Of a DNA stretch of 64,000 nucleotides, positions 1-8,325 are shown one piece after another. Source of the stretch: Mesorhizobium sp. B2-1-1 (GTDB lineage: Bacteria; Pseudomonadota; Alphaproteobacteria; Rhizobiales; Rhizobiaceae); contig NZ_CP083954.1 of assembly GCF_006442975.2 (NCBI RefSeq), positions 1,054,001-1,118,000 of the forward strand, read 5' to 3'. The translations under genes and the position numbers were made by a program. Under the pieces are notes generated by a model, which was not told where the DNA came from, made no database searches, and worked only from the letters and a program-made list of their open reading frames with translations. Positions within the stretch are counted from its first letter, which is position 1; each line of letters starts with the position of its first letter.

Positions 1-585
1 GGTGTCGACGACATACAGCTTGCTCTCGTCGAGCGAGAAAGCCAGCCCGTTCGGCCTGACCATGTCGGTGATGACAGCCTCGACATCGCCGGTACCGGGA
101 TCGACCCGGTAGACATGGCAGGCGCCGATCTCGCTCTCGGCCCTGTCGCCCTCGTAATCGGTGTCGATGCCGTAGGTTGGATCGGTGAACCAGATCGAGC
201 CGTCCGACTTGACCACTACGTCATTGGGCGAATTCAGCCGCTTGCCCTTCCATTTGGCGGCAATGGTGGTGACCGAACCGTCGAACTCGGTGCGGCTGAC
301 GCGGCGCCCCGAATGCTCGCAGGTCACCAGCCGGCCCTGCCGGTCGACGGTGTTGCCGTTGGAATTGCCGCATGGCTGCCGAAACACGCTGACGCTGCCG
401 TCGGTCTCGTCGTAACGCATCATGCGGTTGTTCGGGATGTCGGACCAGACGACATAGCGGCCGGCGGCGAACCAGGCCGGCCCTTCCGCCCATCGGCAGC
501 CGGTGAAGAGCTTATCCACTTGCGCATTGCCGTTGAACAGCCGCGCAAAACGCGGATCGAGAATTTCGTAGTCGGCGGCGGCCAT
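1..585 (-). CDS. SMP-30/gluconolactonase/LRE-like protein (3' end cut by window edge)
   Basis: Predicted calcium- or zinc-dependent lactonase of the SMP-30/gluconolactonase beta-propeller family, which hydrolyses sugar lactones. The first 195 residues are visible. E34 in the motif AEGP, N121 in SPND and N179 in RPNG match the metal/substrate-binding acid and asparagines of the family; the final aspartate lies beyond the edge. The start is the ATG preceded by GGGAGGAAAG. It is transcribed out of the window, so its operon partners cannot be seen. The family is clear; the specific lactone is not. Confidence 0.85.
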   Translation of the reverse strand, partial: MAAADYEILDPRFARLFNGNAQVDKLFTGCRWAEGPAWFAAGRYVVWSDIPNNRMMRYDETDGSVSVFRQPCGNSNGNTVDRQGRLVTCEHSGRRVSRTEFDGSVTTIAAKWKGKRLNSPNDVVVKSDGSIWFTDPTYGIDTDYEGDRAESEIGACHVYRVDPGTGDVEAVITDMVRPNGLAFSLDESKLYVVDT

Positions 586-778
586 TCTTTCCTCCCGGTA
601 ACGTTGGCAATCCGGCGGCGATCAAGCCAGCAGGAGATCGATATGGCAAGGTCGGCGGCGATGACATTTCCGCAATTTGTAAGACAAAACGACAGGAACC
701 GGCATTCCCATCACGGAAGGGCAATGCGCCGGCGCCGGGGGTGGCGTTCAGGCGCCATTAACCGGCTATGCACACAGC

Positions 779-820
779 GCAATGGTGCATTGCAACATCT
801 TCTTTTTGCGATGCACCATT
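779..820. promoter_or_regulatory. Palindromes upstream of the DUF1127 gene
   Basis: Two overlapping symmetric elements lie in the 309-base gap between the lactonase and the DUF1127 gene. One is GCAATG-GTG-CATTGC at 779-793. The other pairs AATGGTGCAT (781-790) with ATGCACCATT (811-820). They could be a regulator binding site or an RNA hairpin in the leader. I see nothing else in the gap apart from the ribosome binding sites of the two flanking genes. Confidence 0.4.
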
Positions 821-894
821 CCTATGTCATGCTCCGTCTCGATCAAGGGAGGAAGAAACCGGCCGCCAAATGCGGCCCCAGAAGGAAACTCGCT

Positions 895-1062
895 ATGATC
901 CTCGACAGCCTCTTGACCCGCGCCCGCAGCAGCATCGCCAAGCGCAAGAACTACAACCGCCTCGTCGCTGAAATCGACAGCTTCTCCAGCCGCGATCTGG
1001 CCGACATGCGCGCCGACCGCTCGGAAATGCTTTATCAGGTCCACAAGCAGATCTACGGCTGA
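895..1062 (+). CDS. DUF1127 (YjiS-like) small protein
   Basis: A 55-residue protein. Its C-terminal half (RLVAEIDSFSSRDLADMRADRSEM) has the R..LA.LS.RELAD-like pattern of DUF1127 proteins, which are abundant in rhizobia and have been linked to RNA binding and to phosphate and stress physiology. The ATG at 895 is chosen because AAGGA lies eight bases upstream and the protein then has the usual family length; the longer upstream reading frame is low-quality. It stands alone, convergent with the secreted-protein gene downstream. Confidence 0.8.
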   Translation: MILDSLLTRARSSIAKRKNYNRLVAEIDSFSSRDLADMRADRSEMLYQVHKQIYG

Positions 1063-1177
1063 GCCCACAACAAGCAAATTCGCGCGCTCCGAGACATTGC
1101 TGTTCCTCAACGGTGATGACGAGGGCGCGTGAAAACAGAAGCATTTGACGCGTCGGCGAGCGGCGAACGCTTGTCCT

Positions 1178-1771
1178 TCAATTGTCGACGCGCCCGAAAG
1201 CCGGCACCTCGCCGATGACGGTGCGCCGGTCCTTGCCGCAGGCGAAGGACCGTGCTTTCTCGTCGGCAAGCTTGCGCGCCTGATCGTTGGCGGCAGGATT
1301 TCCTGTAGCCAGCACCAGTGCGACCGTGCAGCCGTCGCGCGCATCCATTTGCGCGACCTTGGAGACAAGCAGCACGTCGGTGGGTTTCTTTTCGTCTTCC
1401 GGATTGCTGATGGAGCGGCGGTGAATGACCGCGAACGGCACCGCCTTGTCGCCGTCGGTCTCGATGCGCCACTCGATCCTGGCGCCTGAGGAATTGAAGC
1501 CGGAGAAACTTTCCCAGACCGATGTCATGTCGCCGCCGGGCGGGAAACCATAAAACAGCGATTCGCGCGCATCGTCATAGGCGATCAGCACCGGATAGCC
1601 ACGATAGCCCGAACAGGCGAGGTCGGCCCAGTCGCCATCGCCGTCCCCGGCTTGCGCATAGGTGACGCAGTCGTTCTTCCAGTCAAGATCGGTGGAGGCG
1701 CTCGATATCTCGCCGGCATGCGCTGCCTGGCAGACGCTGGCGAGAACGAGCGGAAGAACCAGGCTGCGCAT
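1178..1771 (-). CDS. Hypothetical secreted protein
   Basis: A 197-residue protein with a Sec-type signal peptide (MRSLVLPLVLASVCQAAHA, cleavage after AHA) and a mature domain with four cysteines that could form disulfides. I do not recognise the family. The start is placed at the ATG nine bases after GGAG; an upstream in-frame ATG five codons earlier sits too close to the same GGAG. It lies just downstream of the TetR gene on the same strand and could be co-transcribed with it. A periplasmic location is inferred. Confidence 0.6.
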   Translation of the reverse strand: MRSLVLPLVLASVCQAAHAGEISSASTDLDWKNDCVTYAQAGDGDGDWADLACSGYRGYPVLIAYDDARESLFYGFPPGGDMTSVWESFSGFNSSGARIEWRIETDGDKAVPFAVIHRRSISNPEDEKKPTDVLLVSKVAQMDARDGCTVALVLATGNPAANDQARKLADEKARSFACGKDRRTVIGEVPAFGRVDN

Positions 1772-1815
1772 CGCGGACATCTCCGTTGAAGGTCGCAGCA
1801 GCCTATCGCCAAACA

Positions 1816-2433
1816 CTATTTCTTCAAGCTCGCCTCGATCAGCAGATCGGCGTTGATCGCCACCGACGCCGCCGGGCCACCGGCGCCGAACAACTGGCCG
1901 CTGATATAGGCGCCTTCGATCAGAAGCAGCAGACCGTCGCCCAGCGTGTCGGCGTCGGCGGCATTCATCGCGGCGGCCATGGCGCGCAGCCGGCGGCGCA
2001 GTTCCTGCTTGTTGTCCTCGCTCACCACGCGCGCCGGATGGCCGCGCTCGGGATATTCTACGGCCGCATTGGTCATGCCGCAGCCGCGATAGTCAGGCTT
2101 CTGCGTGCGCTTGCCGACGCGGGTCAGGAAGGCTCGGATTTGCGCGCGCGGATCGCCGGGATGGGCGTTCACCGCCTCGTCGAAGCGTTCCCAGAATTCG
2201 AGGTCGTATCGGCGCAGATAAGAGGCGGCCAATTCGTCCTTGGAGGGAAAGCTGCGATAGAGGCTGGGCTTGGTGACCCCTGCGCGCCTGACGATCTCAT
2301 CGACGCCAATTGCCCTGATGCCTTGCCGGTAAAACAGATCGCGCGCCACGCCGAGTATCTTTTCCGCCGCCTTTGGCGGAGCCGACGCGTGAGCGCTGCT
2401 GATGGACGGTTCAATTTTATTGTCTGGTGGCAT
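1816..2433 (-). CDS. TetR/AcrR family transcriptional regulator
   Basis: A 205-residue one-component repressor. Residues about 38-72 form the TetR helix-turn-helix (IRAIGVDEIVRRAGVTKPSL followed by YRSFPSKDELAASYL); the rest is the variable ligand-binding domain. It is divergent from an MFS transporter gene with 74 bases between the two starts, and that gap holds two matching 12-bp palindromes. The arrangement is typical of a repressor controlling an efflux pump and itself. The ligand is unknown. Confidence 0.9.
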   Translation of the reverse strand: MPPDNKIEPSISSAHASAPPKAAEKILGVARDLFYRQGIRAIGVDEIVRRAGVTKPSLYRSFPSKDELAASYLRRYDLEFWERFDEAVNAHPGDPRAQIRAFLTRVGKRTQKPDYRGCGMTNAAVEYPERGHPARVVSEDNKQELRRRLRAMAAAMNAADADTLGDGLLLLIEGAYISGQLFGAGGPAASVAINADLLIEASLKK

Positions 2434-2445
2434 TCGCGGTCTCGG

Positions 2446-2505
2446 TTGACACTGTTACCGATCGGTACGTATACATGTTTCCATCCTGCAACGTACCGGT
2501 CAGTA
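2446..2505 (+). promoter_or_regulatory. MFS promoter with two TetR operator half-sites
   Basis: A candidate sigma-70 promoter, TTGACA (2446-2451) and TATACA (2470-2475) with an 18-base spacer, contains the perfect palindrome TACCGATCGGTA (2456-2467) in its spacer. A near copy, TACCGGTCAGTA (2494-2505), sits immediately before the MFS start codon. Binding at the first would occlude RNA polymerase and at the second would block elongation or initiation. The likely binder is the divergent TetR protein. Confidence 0.65.
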
Positions 2506-2507
2506 AC

Positions 2508-3791
2508 ATGCTAGCTCAATCCCGTCCATTTGGCCAGCGCTACGCTTTCGTCGTGGTCGCCGTCATCTTTCTCTGCCTGCTGATCGCGGCCGGCCTGCGC
2601 TCCGCGCCAGCCGTCATGATGCTGCCGCTGGAGGAAAGTTTTGGCTGGCGGCGCGACGTGGTGTCGCTGGCTGCCGCGGTCGGCATCTTCCTCTACGGCC
2701 TGACCGGACCGTTTGCCGCTGCGCTGATGGAGCGGATCGGGCTGCGGCGCACGCTGCTTGCCGCGCTTGTGGTGATGTCGGCCTCCACCGCGCTCAGCCT
2801 GCTGATGACCAAGCCATGGCATCTGCTGATCACCTGGGGCGTGTTTTCCGGCGTCGGCTCCGGCGCGGTCGCCACCGTGCTCGGCGCCACCATCGTCAAC
2901 CGCTGGTTCAAGACCAACCGCGGTCTCGTCATGGGCTTGATGTCGGCCTCCAGCGCCACCGGTCTGCTGGTCTTCCTGCCGCTGCTGGCCTCGCTGGCGC
3001 AGTCAGGCGGCTGGAAGCCGGTCGTCACCGCCATCTCCGTCGCAACGGCCTGTCTGGTGCCGCTGGTGCTGCTGCTGGTGCCGGAACGCCCGGCATCGAT
3101 CGGCATGGTGCGCTATGGCGCGGAAGCCGACGACGTGCCGCCGGTACCGCCGGCGGCACAAGGCAATTTCCTGACCCACACGCTGACCACGCTGCGTCGC
3201 GCCGCCGGCACGCGCGTCTTCTGGTACCTGTTCGCCACCTTCTTCGTCTGCGGTTTCACCACCAACGGGCTGGTCGGCACGCATCTCATCGCATTTTGCG
3301 GCGATATGGGCATCAACGAGGTGCAGGCGGCTGGCCTGTTGTCGATGATGGGCATTTTCGACCTGATCGGCACCACGCTGTCGGGCTGGCTCACCGACCG
3401 TTTCGATCCGCGCAAGCTGCTCGGCGTCTATTATGCGATCCGCGGCCTTTCGCTGATCTATCTGCCCTATTCCGGCTTTTCGGCGACCAGTCTGATCATC
3501 TTCGCCGTGCTTTACGGTCTCGACTGGATCGCCACCGTGCCGCCGACGCTGCGGCTCGCCAATGAAGCCTTCGGCGACCGCAGCGGCCCGATCGTGTTCG
3601 GCTGGATCGTCGCGGGCCATCAGGTGGGCGCGGCAACCGCCGCCTTCTTCGGCGGCACCATGCGCGAACTGCAAGGCAATTACGAACTGGCCTTCCTGAT
3701 CGCCGGCATGACCGCGATTGCCGCCGCCTGTATCTCGCTCCTGATCAACACCAGCCGGCCGGCGTTCGACCCGGAGCCGCAGGCGGCGTAG
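2508..3791 (+). CDS. MFS transporter
   Basis: A 427-residue major facilitator with about 12 hydrophobic segments, built as two six-helix halves around a charged central loop near residues 205-225. It contains MFS-style loops such as GLRRTL and SGWLTDRFDPRKLLG. The ATG at 2508 is preferred because upstream in-frame ATGs lie inside or before the inferred promoter. It resembles the broad oxalate/formate- or NarK-like branch; substrate and direction are not evident. Control by the divergent TetR regulator is likely. Confidence 0.85.
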   Translation: MLAQSRPFGQRYAFVVVAVIFLCLLIAAGLRSAPAVMMLPLEESFGWRRDVVSLAAAVGIFLYGLTGPFAAALMERIGLRRTLLAALVVMSASTALSLLMTKPWHLLITWGVFSGVGSGAVATVLGATIVNRWFKTNRGLVMGLMSASSATGLLVFLPLLASLAQSGGWKPVVTAISVATACLVPLVLLLVPERPASIGMVRYGAEADDVPPVPPAAQGNFLTHTLTTLRRAAGTRVFWYLFATFFVCGFTTNGLVGTHLIAFCGDMGINEVQAAGLLSMMGIFDLIGTTLSGWLTDRFDPRKLLGVYYAIRGLSLIYLPYSGFSATSLIIFAVLYGLDWIATVPPTLRLANEAFGDRSGPIVFGWIVAGHQVGAATAAFFGGTMRELQGNYELAFLIAGMTAIAAACISLLINTSRPAFDPEPQAA

Positions 3792-3840
3792 TGCGCCTTC
3801 GGACGAGGGGCCGTCGGTCAGATTGGCGATCTTTCAATAA

Positions 3841-3870
3841 GGGGGAGATCGGCAGCTTCGCCAACGGCGC
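3841..3870. repeat. Fragment of a palindromic intergenic repeat
   Basis: Thirty bases beginning GGGGGAGATCGGCAGCTT match 30598-30627 at 27 of 30 positions. The second copy is part of a much longer inverted repeat. This is a decayed or partial copy of a dispersed element, lying after the MFS stop codon. Confidence 0.7.
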
Positions 3871-3878
3871 GCAGCCGA

Positions 3879-4160
3879 TCAGTCGGGATAGCAGACTATC
3901 GGAACGTTGGGCCAAACCGCGCTATCGCAGTTGGCGCTTTGCTGCCTTTGCTTGAAGGCCGCGCTGACCGGCCCCGTCACCACCGGATCGACGCCATCGG
4001 GCGCATCCGCAAAGACCTGTTCGGCGCTCGGGATATCGCTCGGCAGAGCGGGCCGCGCTTCCTTGAGCGTCGCCGCGGATTGAGCGGCGCCGGCAGCCAG
4101 CAGCACGGCGAAAGCCGCAGTTGCGAGAATCGGCCGAAATTTGACGACTGCGTTGGTCAT
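3879..4160 (-). CDS. Hypothetical small secreted protein
   Basis: A 93-residue protein with a clear N-terminal signal sequence (hydrophobic stretch ILATAAFAVLLAAGAAQSA) and a short mature region rich in Pro, Ala and Asp. It ends with two cysteines (NCDSAVWPNVPIVCYPD) that may form a disulfide. No family is recognised. It is divergent from typA. Reality is supported by the signal peptide and the C-terminal Cys pair rather than by known homology. Confidence 0.6.
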   Translation of the reverse strand: MTNAVVKFRPILATAAFAVLLAAGAAQSAATLKEARPALPSDIPSAEQVFADAPDGVDPVVTGPVSAAFKQRQQSANCDSAVWPNVPIVCYPD

Positions 4161-4262
4161 GGTGTTCGAACTGCCCGGGCCCGCAAAAGGTTCCCGCCTT
4201 GGTTAACAAAACCATTTCACATGGCGATGCTTAAGATTTGATGATTATTTGGTGTCGCGCTT

Positions 4263-4314
4263 CCTCTTTCGCAAATGCGAAAAACCCTGTATGAGCCGCG
4301 CAACACGAAAGAGG
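4263..4314 (+). promoter_or_regulatory. Possible alternating hairpins in the typA leader
   Basis: TTTCGCA-AA-TGCGAAA (4267-4282) can form a short local hairpin. CCTCTTTCG (4263-4271) can instead pair perfectly with CGAAAGAGG (4306-4314). The two structures compete for the same bases. The transcription start is unknown, so whether this is leader RNA is an inference. Confidence 0.35.
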
Positions 4315-4359
4315 CGGCGCCTTTTGGCCTGCTGCCTGCAACGCTCCCGAGACCAGATC

Positions 4360-6189
4360 ATGAACCTCCGCAATATCGCGATCATCGCGCACGTCGACCA
4401 TGGAAAGACCACCCTTGTCGACCAGCTTCTGAAACAATCCGGCGCCTTCCGCGACAATCAGCGCGTCGCCGAACGCGCCATGGATTCCAACGACCTCGAA
4501 AAGGAACGCGGCATCACCATCCTGGCCAAGGCGACCTCGGTCGACTGGAAGGGTACCCGCGTCAACATCGTCGACACCCCCGGCCACGCCGATTTCGGCG
4601 GCGAGGTCGAGCGCATCCTGTCGATGGTGGATTCGGCGATCGTGCTGGTCGACGCCGCCGAAGGCCCGATGCCGCAGACCAAGTTCGTCGTCGGCAAGGC
4701 GCTCAAGGTCGGCTTGAAGCCCATCGTCGTCATCAACAAGATCGACCGGCCGGACGCCCGCCATGTCGAGGTGGTCAACGAGGTGTTCGACCTGTTTGCC
4801 GCGCTCGACGCCACCGACGAGCAGCTCGACTTCCCGATCCTTTATGGTTCGGGGCGCGACGGCTGGGTCTCGGAAAATCCGGAAGGTCCCAAGGACCAGG
4901 GCCTGTCGCCGCTGTTCGACCTCGTCCTCAAGCATGTGCCCGCGCCGACCGTGCATCCCGGCCCGTTCCGCATGATCGGCACTATCCTGGAAGCCAATCC
5001 GTTCCTCGGCCGTATCATCACCGGCCGCATCGAGAGCGGAACGCTGAAGGCCAACCAGGCGGTCAAGGTGCTGCATCATGACGGTACCCAGATCGAAACC
5101 GGCCGCATTTCCAAGATACTGGCCTTCCGCGGCCTCGAGCGCCAGCCGATCGAGGAAGCGCAGGCGGGCGACATCGTCGCCATTGCCGGCCTGTCCAAAG
5201 GCACCGTCGCCGACACGTTCTGCGACCTGAGCGTGAGCGAGCCGCTGCACGCGCAGCCGATCGATCCGCCGACCGTGACCATGTCTTTCCTCGTCAACGA
5301 TTCGCCGCTGGCCGGCACGGAAGGCGACAAGGTGACCAGCCGCGTCATCCGCGACCGCCTGCTGCGCGAAGCCGAGGGCAATGTCGCGCTCAAGATCGAG
5401 GAATCGCCTGACAAGGATTCCTTCTTCGTGTCGGGCCGTGGCGAATTGCAGCTTGCCGTGCTGATCGAGACCATGCGCCGCGAGGGCTTTGAAATCGCCG
5501 TGTCGCGGCCGCGCGTGGTCATGCAGAAGGGCGAGAACGGCGAATTGCTGGAGCCGGTCGAGGAAGTCGTCATCGACGTCGACGAGGAGCATGCCGGCGT
5601 CGTCGTGCAGAAAATGTCCGAGCGCAAGGCCGAGATGGTCGAATTGCGCCCCTCCGGCGGCAACCGCCAGCGCCTCGTCTTCCACGCGCCGACGCGCGGC
5701 CTGATCGGCTACCAGTCGGAACTCTTGACCGACACGCGCGGCACCGCCGTGATGAACCGGCTGTTCCATGCCTATGAGCCCTATAAGGGCGAACTGCCCG
5801 GCCGCACCAACGGCGTGCTGATCTCCAACGAGCAGGGCGAGTCCGTCGCCTACGCCATGTGGAACCTGGAGGATCGTGGCCCGATGGTCATCGATCCGGG
5901 CGTCAAGGTCTATCAGGGCATGATCATCGGCATCCACTCCCGCGACAACGACCTGGAAGTGAACGTGCTGAAGGGCAAGAAGCTGACCAACATCCGCGCC
6001 GCCGGCAAGGACGAGGCGGTCAAGCTGACACCGCCGATCCGCATGACGTTGGAGCGCGCGCTGGCCTGGATCCAGGACGACGAGCTGGTCGAGGTGACAC
6101 CGAAGACCATCCGCCTGCGCAAGCTTTATCTGGATCCCAACGAGCGCAAGCGCTTCGAGAAATCGTCCAAGGCCGTCGGCGCCGCGTAA
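4360..6189 (+). CDS. typA: Translational GTPase TypA/BipA
   Basis: A 609-residue ribosome-associated GTPase involved in 50S assembly and stress or cold adaptation. The G1 motif AHVDHGKTT is at residues 10-18, switch region KERGITI follows, and G3 (DTPGHADF) and G4 (NKID) are present; EF-G-like domains III and V and the BipA-specific C-terminal domain follow (ends [10 protein letters not shown]). The ATG at 4360 gives [18 protein letters not shown], the standard family start, although the frame stays open upstream. It is a single-gene unit with an 80- to 200-base leader containing palindromes. Confidence 0.97.
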   Translation: MNLRNIAIIAHVDHGKTTLVDQLLKQSGAFRDNQRVAERAMDSNDLEKERGITILAKATSVDWKGTRVNIVDTPGHADFGGEVERILSMVDSAIVLVDAAEGPMPQTKFVVGKALKVGLKPIVVINKIDRPDARHVEVVNEVFDLFAALDATDEQLDFPILYGSGRDGWVSENPEGPKDQGLSPLFDLVLKHVPAPTVHPGPFRMIGTILEANPFLGRIITGRIESGTLKANQAVKVLHHDGTQIETGRISKILAFRGLERQPIEEAQAGDIVAIAGLSKGTVADTFCDLSVSEPLHAQPIDPPTVTMSFLVNDSPLAGTEGDKVTSRVIRDRLLREAEGNVALKIEESPDKDSFFVSGRGELQLAVLIETMRREGFEIAVSRPRVVMQKGENGELLEPVEEVVIDVDEEHAGVVVQKMSERKAEMVELRPSGGNRQRLVFHAPTRGLIGYQSELLTDTRGTAVMNRLFHAYEPYKGELPGRTNGVLISNEQGESVAYAMWNLEDRGPMVIDPGVKVYQGMIIGIHSRDNDLEVNVLKGKKLTNIRAAGKDEAVKLTPPIRMTLERALAWIQDDELVEVTPKTIRLRKLYLDPNERKRFEKSSKAVGAA

Positions 6190-6249
6190 TTTCTGCTTTC
6201 TGATCGTATCCGGGAGGGGCGGAGCACAGGTGCTTCGCCCCTCTGCCGT

Positions 6250-6876
6250 TCATCCCCTAGCGGCAGATATGATGGCCTGCCGGTCGGGTTCGCCGGCCAG
6301 ATCGACGCGGACCGTCGTCCCGTCGCGTGCCGGCTTGCGCAAAGCCTTGGCCCCGTCGCAATCGACAACCAACAGGCCTTTCTCCTCCAGGGCTTGAAGT
6401 CGCGACCGTGAGATGCCGAGTTCGTTGGCGAGCAAACGATCGAGCCGCAGCGATATCGGCATTTTGAGCCCGAGCCGGAGCTCCAGCACGCTTGCAGCTT
6501 CGCTTGTCCCGCCAAGCGCCGTCTTGTGCACGTCGACGTCGGGAAACTCCTCGACACGCCCCACCTGGCCGCGCAGTGCGGTCACATCGAATGCATGGCG
6601 CCGGGCAAGTGCTGCATCGTTGCTCTCCAGCGCCCGCAGCAGCGCCGGCTCGATTTCGCGGCGGTTGCGGCGCTCGAAAATGCCGAAATTCCAGGAATTG
6701 TCGCAGTTGATACAACGATAGATCAGCCAGACGTCAATGCGCTTGCCGTTGGCGTTGACGCGGAACTTTCCGCTGCTGCGATAGGCTTTGACGCCGCCGC
6801 AGCGATTGCAGGTGATCAGGGGACGTGGTGCGGTTTGAGGCGCGATCGTCCAGCGGATGCGCAAGGCGGAAGACAT
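6250..6876 (-). CDS. DUF1062 zinc-ribbon protein
   Basis: A 208-residue protein of the DUF1062 family. Two CxxC pairs, C23/C26 (CNRC) and C55/C58 (CINC), form a probable zinc ribbon. The C-terminal part contains a segment LRLDRLLANELGISRSRLQALEEKG-like in pattern to S4 RNA-binding domains, which hints at RNA or ribosome contact. The biochemical role is unknown. It converges with typA. Confidence 0.75.
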   Translation of the reverse strand: MSSALRIRWTIAPQTAPRPLITCNRCGGVKAYRSSGKFRVNANGKRIDVWLIYRCINCDNSWNFGIFERRNRREIEPALLRALESNDAALARRHAFDVTALRGQVGRVEEFPDVDVHKTALGGTSEAASVLELRLGLKMPISLRLDRLLANELGISRSRLQALEEKGLLVVDCDGAKALRKPARDGTTVRVDLAGEPDRQAIISAARG

Positions 6877-7258
6877 GCCGATAAGCCCTTCCCGTCGGGA
6901 AGTTCATCAGGTCGGCAATGTCGAGATGCCCAGGCGGGCACGGCGTGGCGGTAGGCTGCGGTTCTTGGGATCAGGCGTCGCGGCGCATGCGACAGCGGTT
7001 CAGCAGTGCCAAACCGGTCTCGAACCGCCGCCCAGAGGAACACATGAAATGGAAAAGGCACCGTTGTGGCGGCGCCATGCATTGTGTCGGGGGAGTTGAC
7101 GAGACCGGCGGTTACGTAGGCAAAGTGAAGCTCGAAATTGTTTCGCGGCGATCTATCTAGCCGCGAGATGCCGGGCCGGCAAGCATGTTGATGCTACCGA
7201 AACTCGATCGCTTGCGCTATTGTCTGGCATTGAAGGTTTTCAAGCCGAGATCCTCACC
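6877..7258. other. 382-base gap with no supported gene
   Basis: This stretch separates the DUF1062 gene from the divergent LysE-type gene. A plus-strand frame with an ATG at 7044 and AGAGGA four bases upstream would give 38 residues, but its composition is unlike a real protein and I recognise nothing in it. No hairpin, tRNA or clear promoter stands out. Confidence 0.5.
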
Positions 7259-7873
7259 ATGCATCTCACCTCGCTCCTGATCTTCGCCGGCGCGCTCTTC
7301 GTGGCCGCCGGTTCGCCGGGTCCTTCGATCGCGGCACTCGTCGCCCGCGTCATCGCCAAGGGGTTTCGCGACGTGTTCCCGTTCCTGCTCGCCATGTGGA
7401 TCGGCGAGGGCATCTGGCTGTCGCTGGCCGTGTTCGGGCTGGCGGTGGTGGCGCAGACTTTCCATTTCGCTTTCGTCATCGTCAAATGGGTCGGCGTCGC
7501 CTATCTCGCTTACCTCGCCTGGAAGATGTGGACCGCGCCTGTCGAAGCGAATGAAGGCGAGATGCCGCGCGAGGACTCGCCCGGCAAACTGTTCTTCGCC
7601 GGCATGGCCGTGACGCTCGGCAACCCCAAGATCATGATGTTCTACCTGGCCTTGCTGCCGACCATCATCGACCTTGCTTCGGTGACGGTGGTTGGCTGGA
7701 TCGAGCTGACGGCGACCATGGCGGTGGTGCTTGTTATCATCGACCTTGCCTGGGTGCTGGCCGCCGCCCAGGCGCGCAAGCTCCTGAAGAGCAAGCGCGC
7801 CATGAGAATTGCCAACCGCGTCAGCGCCACCACCATGGCCAGTGCAGCCGCGGCGATCGCGGCGCGCTCGTGA
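7259..7873 (+). CDS. LysE family amino-acid exporter
   Basis: A 204-residue inner-membrane protein of the LysE/RhtB superfamily. The hallmark N-terminal sequence GSPGPSIAALV (about residues 17-27), five to six hydrophobic segments, and the mid-protein motif GMAVTLGNPKIMMFYLALLP are diagnostic. These proteins export amino acids or related metabolites by proton exchange. The ATG at 7259 gives the canonical N-terminus. The substrate cannot be deduced. Confidence 0.9.
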   Translation: MHLTSLLIFAGALFVAAGSPGPSIAALVARVIAKGFRDVFPFLLAMWIGEGIWLSLAVFGLAVVAQTFHFAFVIVKWVGVAYLAYLAWKMWTAPVEANEGEMPREDSPGKLFFAGMAVTLGNPKIMMFYLALLPTIIDLASVTVVGWIELTATMAVVLVIIDLAWVLAAAQARKLLKSKRAMRIANRVSATTMASAAAAIAARS

Positions 7874-7876
7874 CCG

Positions 7877-8199
7877 TCACATCATTTCGACGATCGGCGC
7901 GATCTCGACGCTGAAGGCCGGGTTCATCAGGATCGGGCATCCCTGGCCTTGGCGACGGCATCGTCGATGTCCCTGGCTTCCACGATCGTGTAGCCGGCGG
8001 TCGGGTTGCTGCCGCCATTGTTCTCGACCTTGCCGTCGGGCAGCACCGTCTTCGACATGCCGACCGGATTGCCGCCGTCGACCACGGCCGAGCCGAGCTT
8101 GCCGTACCAGCCGTTCCAGGCATCCATCGCCGCTTTGCGTTCGGCCTCCTCGGTCGGCATCTTGCCGGAGCCGTGATAGACATAGAGAAATTTCGCCAT
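7877..8199 (-). pseudogene. YCII-related protein, frameshifted near its 3' end
   Basis: The uninterrupted frame from the ATG at 8199 (strong GGGAGGAG upstream) gives about 90 residues ending AKARDARS at 7927. Family members (YCII/DGPF domain) end with a conserved GCPIL segment and a beta strand with a SVE(V/I) motif. Exactly that tail, GCPILMNPAFSVEIAPIVEM, is encoded in the next frame just downstream and runs to a stop at 7877. Restoring one base in the AGGGA run near 7940 would give a 107-residue full-length protein. Either a recent frameshift mutation or a sequencing error; the rest of the gene is intact. Confidence 0.75.
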
Positions 8200-8307
8200 G
8201 TTCTCCTCCCTTGTCGGCGGCATCGAACCGGCATGCGGTCATGCCGCCCGGCGATCATCGGACCAAACCGGCAAACAAGCAATGAGAATGAGAGGTGGCT
8301 AATATAT

Positions 8308-8324
8308 GAGCAGGTAGCCTGCTC
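8308..8324 (-). terminator. Hairpin after the AhpD-like gene
   Basis: GAGCAGG-TAG-CCTGCTC is a perfect seven-base-pair stem one base beyond the stop codon of the minus-strand gene. There is no long T run, so it may be a weak terminator or an mRNA 3'-end stabiliser. Confidence 0.5.
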
Positions 8325-8325
8325 G

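Noticed and set aside
6918..7160. Plus-strand open frame of 80 codons before the LysE-type gene
   Set aside because: Unusual composition, no family resemblance and a weak start context.
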